From NCBI GenBank assembly GCA_029449245.1, contig JANATF010000009.1, positions 1,364,001-1,428,000 of the forward strand: a DNA stretch of 64,000 bases. The letters run 5' to 3'. This stretch comes from Mortierella alpina. Lineage: Eukaryota > Mortierellomycota > Mortierellomycetes > Mortierellales > Mortierellaceae. A program made the translations under genes and the position numbers. Below, one piece after another: positions 1 through 10,400 of the stretch. Positions within the stretch are counted from its first letter, which is position 1. The number at the start of each line of letters is the position of its first letter. The notes below the pieces were generated by a model that saw only the letters and a program-made list of their open reading frames with translations, did not search any database and was not told the DNA's origin.

Positions 1-1733
1 TTCACGAGACCGGCATTGGTGTGGACGCCGTCTTTGGAAATTACGTGGCCCAGGAATTCTGTTTGTTCTTGCATGAACGAGCACTTGCTCAATTTCACGT
101 AGAGGCCGTTGCTCCGGAGCAGGGATAGGACGCTTCTTAAGTGGCGGAGATGGTCGGCCTTGGTCTTGGAGTATATCAGTAGGTCGTCAAGATATATGAC
201 GACCCATTTGTCAAGGACCGGGTTGAATACTTTGAGCATCATGTTGGAGAACGAGGCTGGGGCGTTAGTGAGGCCGAATGGAACAACATTAAATTCGAAG
301 TGGCCATAGCGGCAACGGAACGCGGTCTTGTGAGTATGGGGTTCAAACACGCGTTGCTGATGGTATCCAGACAGTAAATCGAGCTTGGTGAAATAACGTG
401 CTCCACGGAACCTATCGATAAGCTCGTCGATGCGCGGCAATGGGTGGCGGTTTTTGCGCGTGATACGGTTTAGGCCTCGATAGTCTACACACAACCGTAG
501 AGAGCCGTCTTTCTTCTTGACGAAGAGTACCGGCGCACCGTAGGGCGATGTGCTAGGCTTGATAAATCCTTTGCGTAGTAACTCGTCGAGCTGTTTCCGG
601 AGCTCATCCAGCTCCGCAATGGATAGGCGGATAACAGGTCGCACCGGAGGGTCAGCGTTGGGGTCGGTTTCGATCTTCATAGCGTCACCTCTGTCTGGAG
701 GGAGGCCGTCGGGGAGTGTGTCGGGGAAGACGTCGCCAAACTCCTTGAGAAGGGGTTGAACATCCGCAGGAATGTCTGGGGAGGGTTGAGTGTGTTTTGC
801 TATTTTCACGAGGGCGAGGTAGACCTCGCTGCCAGGTTGAGTGGTAAGAGCGTGAAAGTGCATGTGACTGAGGAGCATTCCGCGAGACTTGGAGGTGATG
901 GATGAAGGAGCGAACCCTCGACACGTCCAAAGCACGCTCGTGCCCTGAAAGTCGAAATGGAGGTCGTTGGTGCGCCAGTTGATGTGAGGATTGAGTTCGG
1001 TGAGCCAGGGCTTTCCGAGGATGAGGTCGTATTTTTTGAGCGGGTAGAGGAGGGGTTGCAAATTGTCAGTATAGGCGTCGCGGGCAAGTTGGATGGGAAC
1101 GGTGTGTTGGGTGATGGAAGAGGAGCCGTCGGGGAGGATGATGGGGACAGGTGAGCAGGTTTGGCGGGGGAGAGAGTGTCGTTGTTGGAAGGAGGAGCTA
1201 ATGACATTGCCTTCAGCCCCTCCGTCGATGAGGATGCGAGCGGGGTGACCATTGATGGAGCCGATGAATGTGAGTAGAGTGCGCTCGGCAACAGTCTGTG
1301 TGAAGGATTGTAGACGAACCGTACGCTTGCGCATACGTTTCAGTTTGCTTTTGGAGTAGGTGGATTCTAGCGATGCGAGAGAGACAGGTGGGACCAGGGT
1401 CACTGTCTCTGACGTCCTAGGGGGAAGGGGGTGATCGTAGCGAGGGTCGTAGCGAGGTTGAGGAATCGGGGTCAGGGAATCAGGGGTAGGGTCAGTGTTC
1501 GAGGTATGGAGCACGGCGTGAGGGGGAGCGAGCGAAGGACGAGTTTCAACGAGGGATTTGTTGTGTTGTGCAACCGTAATTTTATTGCGGTGTGTGGGGT
1601 GACAACTTAACTCTGGCGGTTGCTCACTCCCCTTGTCCAGAGGAGAAAGGGAAGGAGTGTCAGCGATCAAGTTCTGGACTAATCTTGATCGCTGGGAGCG
1701 TTTCCCGACACGGGGGGAGGGGTGCGGGCTTGT
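1..1733 (-). CDS. pol: Element 1 pol polyprotein (protease-RT), partial
   Basis: This frame is open from about 1733 down to the window edge and overlaps the gag ORF in the -1 frame. Translating the minus strand by eye gives an aspartic-protease-like segment near 1290-1200 with the active-site motif LIDGG, where D-G-G replaces the usual D-T/S-G. A reverse transcriptase follows: the conserved fingers region is near 550-480, and the catalytic YLDDL motif (two Asp) is near 200-184. The RT/RNase H boundary motif FLGHVIS lies near 50. There is no good initiator Met at the start of the frame. Expression as a Gag-Pol fusion through the frameshift signal at 1635-1706 is the simplest model. RNase H and integrase would lie outside the window. 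Confidence 0.85.
1635..1706 (-). promoter_or_regulatory. Programmed -1 ribosomal frameshift signal of element 1 (slippery site plus pseudoknot)
   Basis: On the minus strand the heptamer GGGAAAC (1706-1700) is read in the gag frame as G GGA AAC, the canonical X XXY YYZ phase. After a 5-nt spacer comes a perfect 11-bp stem: CAGCGATCAAG (1694-1684) with CTTGATCGCTG (1671-1661). The 12-nt loop (1683-1672) contains the gag TAG. Seven loop bases, GTCCAGA (1679-1673), are perfectly complementary to TCTGGAC at 1641-1635, allowing an H-type pseudoknot. The shifted frame is the protease-RT frame. All of this is directly visible; frameshifting itself is inferred. Confidence 0.85.
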
Positions 1734-2716
1734 TCAATGGCATTGACACGACACTCGCTCGCCATGTGTCCTTGTTGGCGGCAACGGAAGCAACTGCCAC
1801 TGGCCATCAGGCTTCTGCGGTCGGTATCGCTAAGGGGGCGTAGCGGGGGTCGGTGATTGTTTTGTCGAGTGTAGGTTCGGAAGTTGTGGGGTCGGTTGTT
1901 GGAGCGAGGTGGTTGTTGTCGTAAAGCGTTCAGGGTCACTCGGCGGACGATAGTTTCGATGTTATGGAGGAGTAGGTTGTCCACTTCCATGGCGTTGGGA
2001 TCTGCGGCGGAAAGGTGGGTGGCGGCAGCCATTTGGAGGGCGCTGGTATCCGCGCGGTTGGTGGAAGGAGACTGGCCTTTGTCGGGTGTGAAGTTGTAAA
2101 CATGGTCATATTGCTCAGCAGCTTGGCAGAGTTCGTGGATCGAAGGGGCAACAGAACGGTTAATGCCCATGCTCAATAGCATTTGTCGCAGACTTAGAGG
2201 GGCACCTTGTAAGAAGCATGTCTTGGCTGAATCCTCCATGACTTTACGAGCCTCCTCATGCATCTCCGGTGTGCAGAGGACGGCTAGGTATCGGCGCGTC
2301 CTCCCAACGTATTCGGATACGGTCGAGGTCATGCGGATGGAGTAGAGCAATGTGCGGATGTGATCATAGAAGCCGGCGGGACGGAACTCGGTGCGGAAGG
2401 CTTCGACAAAAATGGACCAGTCAGTGGAGTCCGGCAGATACTGTCCATCCCACCAGAGTAGGCCGGTGGAGCCAAGGTAAGCGATGGCGGTGACCGTGCG
2501 GGACACATCGGCGATGTTTGCGCCAAGGAAGAAGCGGCGTACGGTGGTCAACCATGCCTCGCAAGCAAACCCATCGCGCACGTCGTTGAAAGGGGCAGGG
2601 GTTGGATATCTGTAAGAGGGTAGGAGTACCGAAAAGGTGGGAGCAGGTGTGTTGGCGGTGGTGTTGGCAGTGGGAACAGTGGTTGGAACATTGGTGTAGC
2701 TGGGTTGATCAGCCAT
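1679..2716 (-). CDS. gag: Element 1 Gag (retrotransposon nucleocapsid/capsid)
   Basis: The product is 345 aa and starts at an ATG 46 nt downstream of the primer binding site. The middle (about residues 50-240) has the all-helical character of Ty3-type gag capsid domains. A single CCHC zinc knuckle (C-x2-C-x4-H-x4-C, CFRCRQQGHMASEC) lies near residues 311-324, as expected for a nucleocapsid that packages element RNA. The ORF ends 21 nt past a GGGAAAC slippery heptamer, and the stop codon falls in the loop of the predicted pseudoknot. This is the first ORF of a two-ORF element; Pol follows in the -1 frame. Confidence 0.85.
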   Translation of the reverse strand: MADQPSYTNVPTTVPTANTTANTPAPTFSVLLPSYRYPTPAPFNDVRDGFACEAWLTTVRRFFLGANIADVSRTVTAIAYLGSTGLLWWDGQYLPDSTDWSIFVEAFRTEFRPAGFYDHIRTLLYSIRMTSTVSEYVGRTRRYLAVLCTPEMHEEARKVMEDSAKTCFLQGAPLSLRQMLLSMGINRSVAPSIHELCQAAEQYDHVYNFTPDKGQSPSTNRADTSALQMAAATHLSAADPNAMEVDNLLLHNIETIVRRVTLNALRQQPPRSNNRPHNFRTYTRQNNHRPPLRPLSDTDRRSLMASGSCFRCRQQGHMASECRVNAIEQARTPPPVSGNAPSDQD

Positions 2717-2761
2717 GATGGCTAGGGGCAGAGGTTATCAAGGTGAGTATGTTTTATCAGT

Positions 2762-2789
2762 GGATCGAGGTAACGAGCCTTTGCTACCA
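2762..2789 (-). other. Primer binding site, initiator-Met tRNA-like
   Basis: Immediately after the LTR, the minus strand begins TGGTAGCAAAGGCTCG and ends near CTCGATCC. A TGG start complements the tRNA CCA end. The TGGTAGC and CGATCC blocks resemble the complement of the 3' half of fungal initiator Met tRNA. The gap to the LTR is zero nucleotides, which supports the LTR boundary. Confidence 0.7.
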
Positions 2790-2989
2790 TGTAATAGCTA
2801 AAGCAAGTGGGGGTTCTGGAGCTGGGATCAGGGGAGCTTGGGTGAGAATCGTCTGATCTTATTACAGAGGGGGCAACCATCTATTTATCTATCTTTGTGT
2901 GGGACCAAGCATGGTCGCGTTCCAGTCTCTTACGGCTTGGCATTATCCTTGTTCTTGTCCCATACGATACACCCTCAACTCCTGTTACA
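2790..2989 (-). repeat. 5' LTR of element 1 (200 bp)
   Basis: The plus-strand ends are TGTAATAG at 2790 and CTGTTACA ending at 2989. They are imperfect inverted repeats (7 of 8) with the TG...CA form usual for LTRs. The inner edge abuts the primer binding site and the outer edge abuts satellite sequence. The partner LTR is outside the window, so the target duplication cannot be read. Confidence 0.75.
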
Positions 2990-5900
2990 CCCGCCCCCAA
3001 CAACTTGTCCCAAACACTCTAAACAAAACCACGCGTCCTAACCACAATAAATTGAACCATGCACCATCTCTTCACCATCTTTCTTGGCATCTTTTTGTAT
3101 ACTTTGTCCGTCCTTCTCCAGCGGCGTGCTGGACGTATGAACCATTCATTCTCTTTTCATTGTTACCATCATATCTGCCCACACTGTTTGCAACACCTGC
3201 AGCAGCTCCTATCAACCCTCCCACCCACCGCACTTGAATCCCTGCACCAGTACATCCGCACATATAGCATGCAGCGGACCATATCTCACTCTATCGGTTG
3301 CAGTGCATCTTTTTTTTCTTAAGAGATTTGCTGCTCTTGCACTTGGCTACTGAGAAGTTCAATGTCTGCTGGGCTGTTGTCCAGAGAATCTTTATTGCTA
3401 AGCTAAGGCTATGGAGGATGGAGGCTACTTTGTACTAGTCTATAGTAACTGTTAGTCATCGCTTTGGCGATGTCCAGGGCGCACCACGTGGAGGTCGTTA
3501 CCATCGCGTCCCAATTCACAAGGCCCCAAAAAATGACGATTTTTTTATAACGAATTGGATGGCCAACAAAAGACCAGTGCCGTAGGAGTTCCCGCACGCC
3601 TCTGTCCGAAGGGACACCGAGGTGGGTCCTAGAGTGTTAAGACCCAAAACGGCTGATTTGGCAGACAAACCTTGAACTCTCCCAGGGGTACCCTCTCACT
3701 ATCACTGGACTCATCTACACCAACTTCAAACATGGCCCGCCGACCAGCGAGCGCGGTAGACTCATAGTCCCCCATCCCACCCATAGTAAATGACCATCTC
3801 ATCTAACCTCGACAGCAGGCGCAGCAGCAGCCCCAAAGCACACCCCGTCCTAGCCGTGCTCACCGCGGTAGTTCCCACGCCTCTCAGCCCACATCACTGA
3901 GGCGCAGTTACCTATCACCCCCCTGCAGATATTGCAGCGAAAAGGACAAAAAAACCAGAGAAAGGAATGAAGGAGTGAATGTGTTGTGAAATGAGGGAAT
4001 CTCTTTGTTTACCACTTTTCCCCACCCGACCGCTCTTGTCACGCGAGATTGACTGCGCCCTGCTGCCGCCGAGATTTCCTCAATGAGTGGCCACTTACCA
4101 GAGCAGATGGGTGCGAGTAGTGTAAACGACGTAAGGAACATGAAGTCTGAGGGTGTGTGAATGGAGGAAAAAAACCCAAGGTCCAAGGAGGAGGTATTAT
4201 TTTATGTCAACAATTTTCGCGTCGGGCGTTACGGGGCGCCTTCGGTGACTTTCTGTGCAAGCCCATATCAAGGATGGATCGCTCAGCGGTGAACTAGCCT
4301 CTGACCTTCATCATGTACCACCCCTACACTTTTTGACAAGGAACGCGATGCATGGAGTATGGATATAGGACCGCTCAGGTACGCGCGTCAGATTGGGCAG
4401 AGGCTAATCACTTCAGGAACGTGGGCGCAGGACGACTGGACATGTTCTGGAAAATAGAAAACCGCCAGGAAGAGCGAAAGTCGGCATCGTGAAAGACTCG
4501 ATAGTGAGAGCAACCAGGACCCTCAGCAGGACTCCAGGACGAAAGCAAAGAACATTATGAAACGCTCCAGGAGGTCGAGTAGAGAGAGTCCTTGACCTGG
4601 ATGGAGATTCGCGGAGGCATGAGGAAGTTTGCATTGGGATTCCGCCAGAGGCATGAGCCCAGGAGGAGCTGAATCTCAAGGCATTTGCTCACAGAATGCA
4701 GACCACGCGCCAAATGGACCACAAGGGCACTAGGAATAGGCTGTCGGAAAGTGAAAACGAGCACAGTGCTGCAAGCACAACAGCGGCGAATTACTCTCAA
4801 CGGCGAGGTACTGTACAGGTAATAACACGCAGCGCGAGCCACTATGAGCCTTCAAGAGCCACTCCACCAGTACCCACGATAACCAAGACGCCCAGGCCAG
4901 GAAGGTAAGAAGGCGGGATATGGATGATGTACACCAAGGAAAAGGAAAGCAAGGAAAGCAAGGAAAGCCAAGGACAGCCAAGGACATGCATCAGGACTCG
5001 CAAGAAAGAGCAGGAGCACGCAGCTTGCATGGACAACAATTAGAAAGCCAGAAACCAGCACGCCAACGACGATGCCACATGAACCAACACCCAAAGATAA
5101 GGACGATCAGCGAGACAGCGACCACACAAAAAACGACGCTCCACCGCATTCAACCACCGCGCGCGCGACCCGACCACATCCGCTCCATCCTTCCACCCAC
5201 CACCAAACACCTCCCTCAATCCCCGCCCCCAACAACTTGTCCCAAACACTCTAAACAAAACCACGCGTCCTAACCACAATAAATTGAACCATGCACCATC
5301 TCTTCACCATCTTTCTTGGCATCTTTTTGTATACTTTGTCCGTCCTTCTCCAGCGGCGTGCTGGACGTATGAACCATTCATTCTCTTTTCATTGTTACCA
5401 TCATATCTGCCCACACTGTTTGCAACACCTGCAGCAGCTCCTATCAACCCTCCCACCCACCGCACTTGAATCCCTGCACCAGTACATCCGCACATATAGC
5501 ATGCAGCGGACCATATCTCACTCTATCGGTTGCAGTGCATCTTTTTTTTCTTAAGAGATTTGCTGCTCTTGCACTTGGCTACTGAGAAGTTCAATGTCTG
5601 CTGGGCTGTTGTCCAGAGAATCTTTATTGCTAAGCTAAGGCTATGGAGGATGGAGGCTACTTTGTACTAGTCTATAGTAACTGTTAGTCATCGCTTTGGC
5701 GATGTCCAGGGCGCACCACGTGGAGGTCGTTACCATCGCGTCCCAATTCACAAGGCCCCAAAAAATGACGATTTTTTTATAACGAATTGGATGGCCAACA
5801 AAAGACCAGTGCCGTAGGAGTTCCCGCACGCCTCTGTCCGAAGGGACACCGAGGTGGGTCCTAGAGTGTTAAGACCCAAAACGGCTGATTTGGCAGACAA

Positions 5901-6066
5901 ACCTTGAACTCTCCCAGGGGTACCCTCTCACTATCACTGGACTCATCTACACCAACTTCAAACATGGCCCGCCGACCAGCGAGCGCGGTAGACTCATAGT
6001 CCCCCATCCCACCCATAGTAAATGACCATCTCATCTAACCTCGACAGCAGGCGCAGCAGCAGCCCC

Positions 6067-7065
6067 TGTGGTGAAGTAACTCTAGTTCTGTAAAATAGAC
6101 TACGGTCAACTCAAGAAGGTAAGACTGCTCAGATACGAAATGACTAATGATAGAATCCCTTACGTTTGATCTTGCGATCGATCTCCGTTGGGGGCAATCG
6201 GCGGAAGCGTACCAAATGACTTGGTTGCTCTTGAGCCTGAGAATAAAAGGAAGACTATTCAAAATATAAGTATCTAACTGATAACAGGCTTAACAAACTT
6301 AAGAGAAACCGAGTGAACACTTACTGTGAGGCCCGTTGGGGGGACTCAAGTCTCACAGGGTGTCTCTCGCAAGTGGGGGACAGGGAGAGAATCTATAACT
6401 ACAAAAACTACAGAAACAACGGCACACACAGGTTAGGGGCCTGTATAGACAAAGGGACTCCTTCTTGACTCCTGTGCCAAGGATAGTTCCAAATCCGAGG
6501 GGTACTGTTCTTGATCCTCCGAGAAGACACTCTATGTGATCATCTTCATACCTGGTGGAAGGCCTAGGGATACGGGCCTTGATGGTTCAGGATTTGTAGG
6601 AGAGGAGGGGGACGGTGGAGTGTCTCGGGACGGATTGGTGTAAAGAACAGAGGTTGGCTAAAGCACTATTCTCGTCTCTACTCTCACTCAAACGCTTATA
6701 CCGTGTGCGGAGCGTCAAGTTGTGGCAGAGCAACACTAATCCTACTTTGGGGTGTCAGGGGGGTGAGGATGTGCGTAGGAACGTAGTTCTAAACTGTGCA
6801 ATCGATGTAAAGGAAAACTTTGGGGAGGAAACAGACCCGGAACCTAAGTCCAAGTCTGGGTCTTCTTTTATGGGTTATAAATTTAGGGTGCTATACTGAA
6901 GCTATATAAAATTGATGTGTTCATAAGGTCTATACTGAATAGAGAGGGCAGCAGGGTTTTGATATTATAGAGGGAGGGCGGATGAACGATTGCCGGATCC
7001 TAGTGTCGCAGTGGTCCTGACTATTTCCCTGCTCCTTGGGGCGGATCCAGCTCTGCTTCATCACA
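6067..7065 (-). repeat. 3' LTR of element 2
   Basis: This 999-bp LTR has the same sequence as the copies at 13749-14747 and 16984-17982 in all stretches compared. It is 3' with respect to the minus-strand gag-pol. The first bases inside it (7066-7086) contain a short purine run on the sense strand, about 12 bp from the LTR. A polypurine tract abutting the LTR is therefore not obvious. Confidence 0.95.
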
Positions 7066-7184
7066 CGATCGCAGTGCCTCTTTTACAGGGTCATCACCCT
7101 GAGAAAGCAGCTCCAAGCGAGTATCCCCATTTTTCTAGATATATGTTATTCCGCTTCCTGCATCTTTTTTTTTTTTTTTTTTTT

Positions 7185-7364
7185 CATCGGGTTTCACCCT
7201 TTTTTTCTGGTGTTATCCCTCTCCTTTTTTTTCATTTGGTCTCACCCTTTCTTTTCTAGTGTCATCCCTTTTTTTCATTTGCTCTCACCCTTTTTTTCTG
7301 GTGTCATCCCCCTTTTTTTTCATTTGGTCTCACCCTTTTTTTCTGGTGTCATCCCTTTTCTTTT
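7185..7364. repeat. Pyrimidine-rich minisatellite between pol and the 3' LTR
   Basis: About four imperfect copies of a 43-48-bp unit (starting near 7185, 7233, 7276 and 7321) share the pattern catttggtctcaccc, T-run, ctggtgtcatccc, T-run. A 22-T homopolymer precedes them at about 7165. On the element's sense strand the block is purine-rich. It does not extend the pol frame, which ends at 7431. It may be a replication-slippage product or stand in for a polypurine tract. Confidence 0.85.
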
Positions 7365-7430
7365 TCTTTTTTTCTTTTTTTCTTCACGTCCTCCATGGCG
7401 ATTCTACTTCTACAGTCGTGTTCTCTTGAC

Positions 7431-10400
7431 TCACGCCGTCTTGCTAACTCGATAAGGCTTGAGGTTCGTATGGTTGACAGGACGTCCTTGCTTGTATATC
7501 GTTCGATGTGACCCGCGTCGTTGGGCCAGAACATATGCTCCTCCGGCTCTTTTCTCAAGGATATGATATGGTCCGTTCCACTTTGGCAATAGCTTCCCAG
7601 ATCGTCGATTATCGAGGTCGGCACGGTAGACAAGGACTGGCTGTCCGATTCGATATTTTCTTGGAGGTAAGAGAGTAGAGCGCCGCTCTTTATCCTCATG
7701 ATATTCTTGGATCCGGCTGACCGCGGTTTCTCTAACTTGTGCCAACATCCCTTGTCTGTGTCGGTTTAAAGCCAGCAAATCCACCTCGTCCTCCACTGCA
7801 CGATTGTAAGCATTATCTAGCTTGTTGCGAGCTGGCTGTCCGTACAGAACTTCAAAAGGTGAGTAACCTTGATCGTCTTTCTCCATCGTATTCCATGTCC
7901 ATGCGACTTTTTCCAACATTTGCCTCCATTCTTCAGGTGGTAGTTTCTCTTCCGCCAAACATTTGCTGATTTGCCGACTCATGAATCCGTTATACCGTTC
8001 CACCTTTCCGTTGGTTTGTGGGTGATAGGCGGCGGCAGTGGCGATCTTGATGCCTTGCATATCACACTCCAGTCTAAAGGCGCCTTGAGCCAGGGAGGAG
8101 CCGTTATCGGTAATGATGACCTGTGGGTATCCATATCGTCTAAACCAGCAACGTTCGACCTCTTTCCTGATGGTTTGACCTTGGATGTTACTTAGGGCTA
8201 TGGACTCTACCCAACTGGAGGTGTAGTCGATGAGGTTGAGCACATACTGCTTCCCGTAAGACAGTGGCAAGGGTCCCACCAGATCCATGCCCACGACCAA
8301 GAAAATGGAGGGCGGAGGCGGAATGCGGTGATGACGGTAGCGTGTCGAGTCGCGCTTCTGGAACCGTTGACACGCGTCGCAGGATTGGATAGCCTGCCTG
8401 ATGTCTTCGAACTGGCCCGGCCAGAAATAGGCAATGGAAGCCCACCTGTAGGTGCCTGTAATTCCAAGATGACCGTTGGTGCTGGATCCATGGAGCGCAT
8501 CTATGATATTCTGCCTTTCATGAGGAGGGACATACGTGCGTGGAGAGGCGCCGACCGTTCGTTGCATGAGTCTACCATCCAGGATGAAGTACTTGAGGGC
8601 TCTGATTCTTATATCTCTCATCTGAGACAGAGATAGGTGAGTTATGGGTAGTCCTTGGAGCCAGGCGGCGATGGAGGCGTAAGGCTCTTCGTCGATCTCA
8701 ATCACTGCCACTAATCTCAAACCGCCCATATCATTTATCTCATCCTCCAATCCGTATGTAGGGATGGTCCCATCTCCAGGCACTCGAGACAACGGATCAG
8801 AGTCTTGCATGTCCTTGCCAGGTCGATGATGGATGTCAATTTTGAAGCGAGCAACGTACAGAGTCCATCGGGTCAACCTGGCATTCTGAAACTGTAAATT
8901 GTGCAGATACAACAAGGCCCGGTGGTCCAGGAACGCGTGGATGGTCTTGTCCAAGAGTAAGTGTTCGTTCTTTTTCAAGGCGTATACGAAGCCTAGCAAC
9001 TCTCGTTCAGTTGCAAAATATCGAGTCTCTGGTCCTGACAGTTTGCGGCTTCCGAATAGGATAGGTCGGTACTTGGTGTGGATGGTGATGTTATTATCGT
9101 CGTCAATGTTCGCCGCATGCGCCATAACATAGCCTGTACACACATCGGAGGTATCGGCGGACATGATCACGGGCCTTTTGTGGTCAATGATGACGAGGAC
9201 GGGGCTTCCAACCAATCCTTGTTGCATCTGAGTGAAAGCAGTTGGATACTTGGCGTCCTTTTCCCACATCTTGATGAAGGTGGCGGGCCGCTTGTCGTAT
9301 TTATACAGTTCAAACAACGGGATGGCGATCTTGGTGAAGGCAGACACGTGAGCACCCAGGAACAAAGCAAATCCTACAAACTGGCGGAGTTCTCGGACGT
9401 TCTTGGGCATGGGCCACATGGCGATTTTCATCAGTTTCTTGGGGTGGATGCTGATGCCTTCCGGACCAATGACTCTACCCAGAAACTCTCGACGCTGGAC
9501 AAAGAACCCTGACTTGTTACCCGCAAAGGAGCCGTTCACCTCGTCCATCCGTGCCAAGATATTGGCCACACGGACCATGTGCTCTTCAAAGGTATCGGTA
9601 CCGGTACCCATGTCGTCCACGAACGTTGCTAGCTTTCCTGAAAGCTCAGGGGTATTAAAGACATCTCCCATATGGCGACTATACCATTGCATAGAGTCGA
9701 TGAGACCCATAGGGAGAACGTTGTATTCCCAAAGTCCTTCTGGAAACGAGACAGCGGTGAGGTACCGGCATTGCTCCTCGATTGGGGACTGCAGGTAGCC
9801 GTCCTTGCAATCCCAGAAGCTGAGCCAGCTGCACCCCTGAAGCTTGTTAATCTCCATGTGGGCGTCTGGGATTGGCCACGCCATGGGTCTGATGAGCTTG
9901 TTTACGGGGATGAAGTTGACACAGACGCGGTACGAGCCATCCTTCTTCTCAACCAGCAGCGGGTTGCAGGATACTGGCGAGGATGACTTTCTCATCTTTC
10001 CAGCCTTCTCCATCTGCGTGACGTAGTCGTTCAGTACTCGAATCTGGCCGGGAGAGTATTTGCGGGAGTATGCCTTAGGGAACGGGACGTCTTCTCGTAC
10101 TGAAAACGAAGCTGCGGCACTGAGCTTGTCAGCTCTCATAGTGCGGGACATCTCGCCTTCTTTGGGAAAGGCTCCGGTGTGCTTGCTAAAGAGTTGTTGG
10201 ATCTCGGCGATGTGTTCTTCGACCTCTGGTAGGTCACCAACCATAATCTTGTGCTCTTCCAACCCAGGGACCAGGCGACATGGTGTGTCAGATAAGACGT
10301 CGCGGCTTTTTGGGGCTTCAAGGCAGAACCCATATTCGTTGTTCTGGAAGTGCAGTGTGGTGGCATCGCCATTTAGGGGGGCTGGTTCTGTAACAAACAC

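Larger units (their letters stand above)
1..2989 (-). mobile_element. Ty3/gypsy-like LTR retrotransposon (element 1), 5' portion
   Basis: Read on the minus strand the order is 5' LTR (2790-2989), tRNA-type primer binding site (2762-2789), gag (2716-1679), then a -1 overlapping pol with protease and reverse transcriptase, cut by the window's left edge before RNase H and integrase. No stop or frameshift breaks the visible reading frames, so the copy may be young. The outer LTR edge at 2989/2990 coincides with the point where the 2,232-bp satellite starts mid-unit. I infer the element is inserted inside that array and that the array resumes beyond its unseen 3' LTR. Confidence 0.85.

Noticed and set aside
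3059-5273. Repeated ORFs of 60-117 codons in each satellite unit (e.g. 3059-3322 +, 4920-5273 +, 3908-4186 -)
   Set aside because: Identity among copies only reflects unit identity. Overlapping ORFs in several frames, low-complexity composition and no domain mean there is no evidence that any is a gene.
6615-6899. 94-codon plus-strand ORF inside the LTR (also at 14297 and 17532)
   Set aside because: It lies wholly inside the LTR, antisense to the element, with no known domain; it is shared only because the LTRs are identical.
7036-7455. 139-codon Phe/Ser-rich plus-strand ORF
   Set aside because: It is a translation of the T-rich minisatellite and pol antisense strand.
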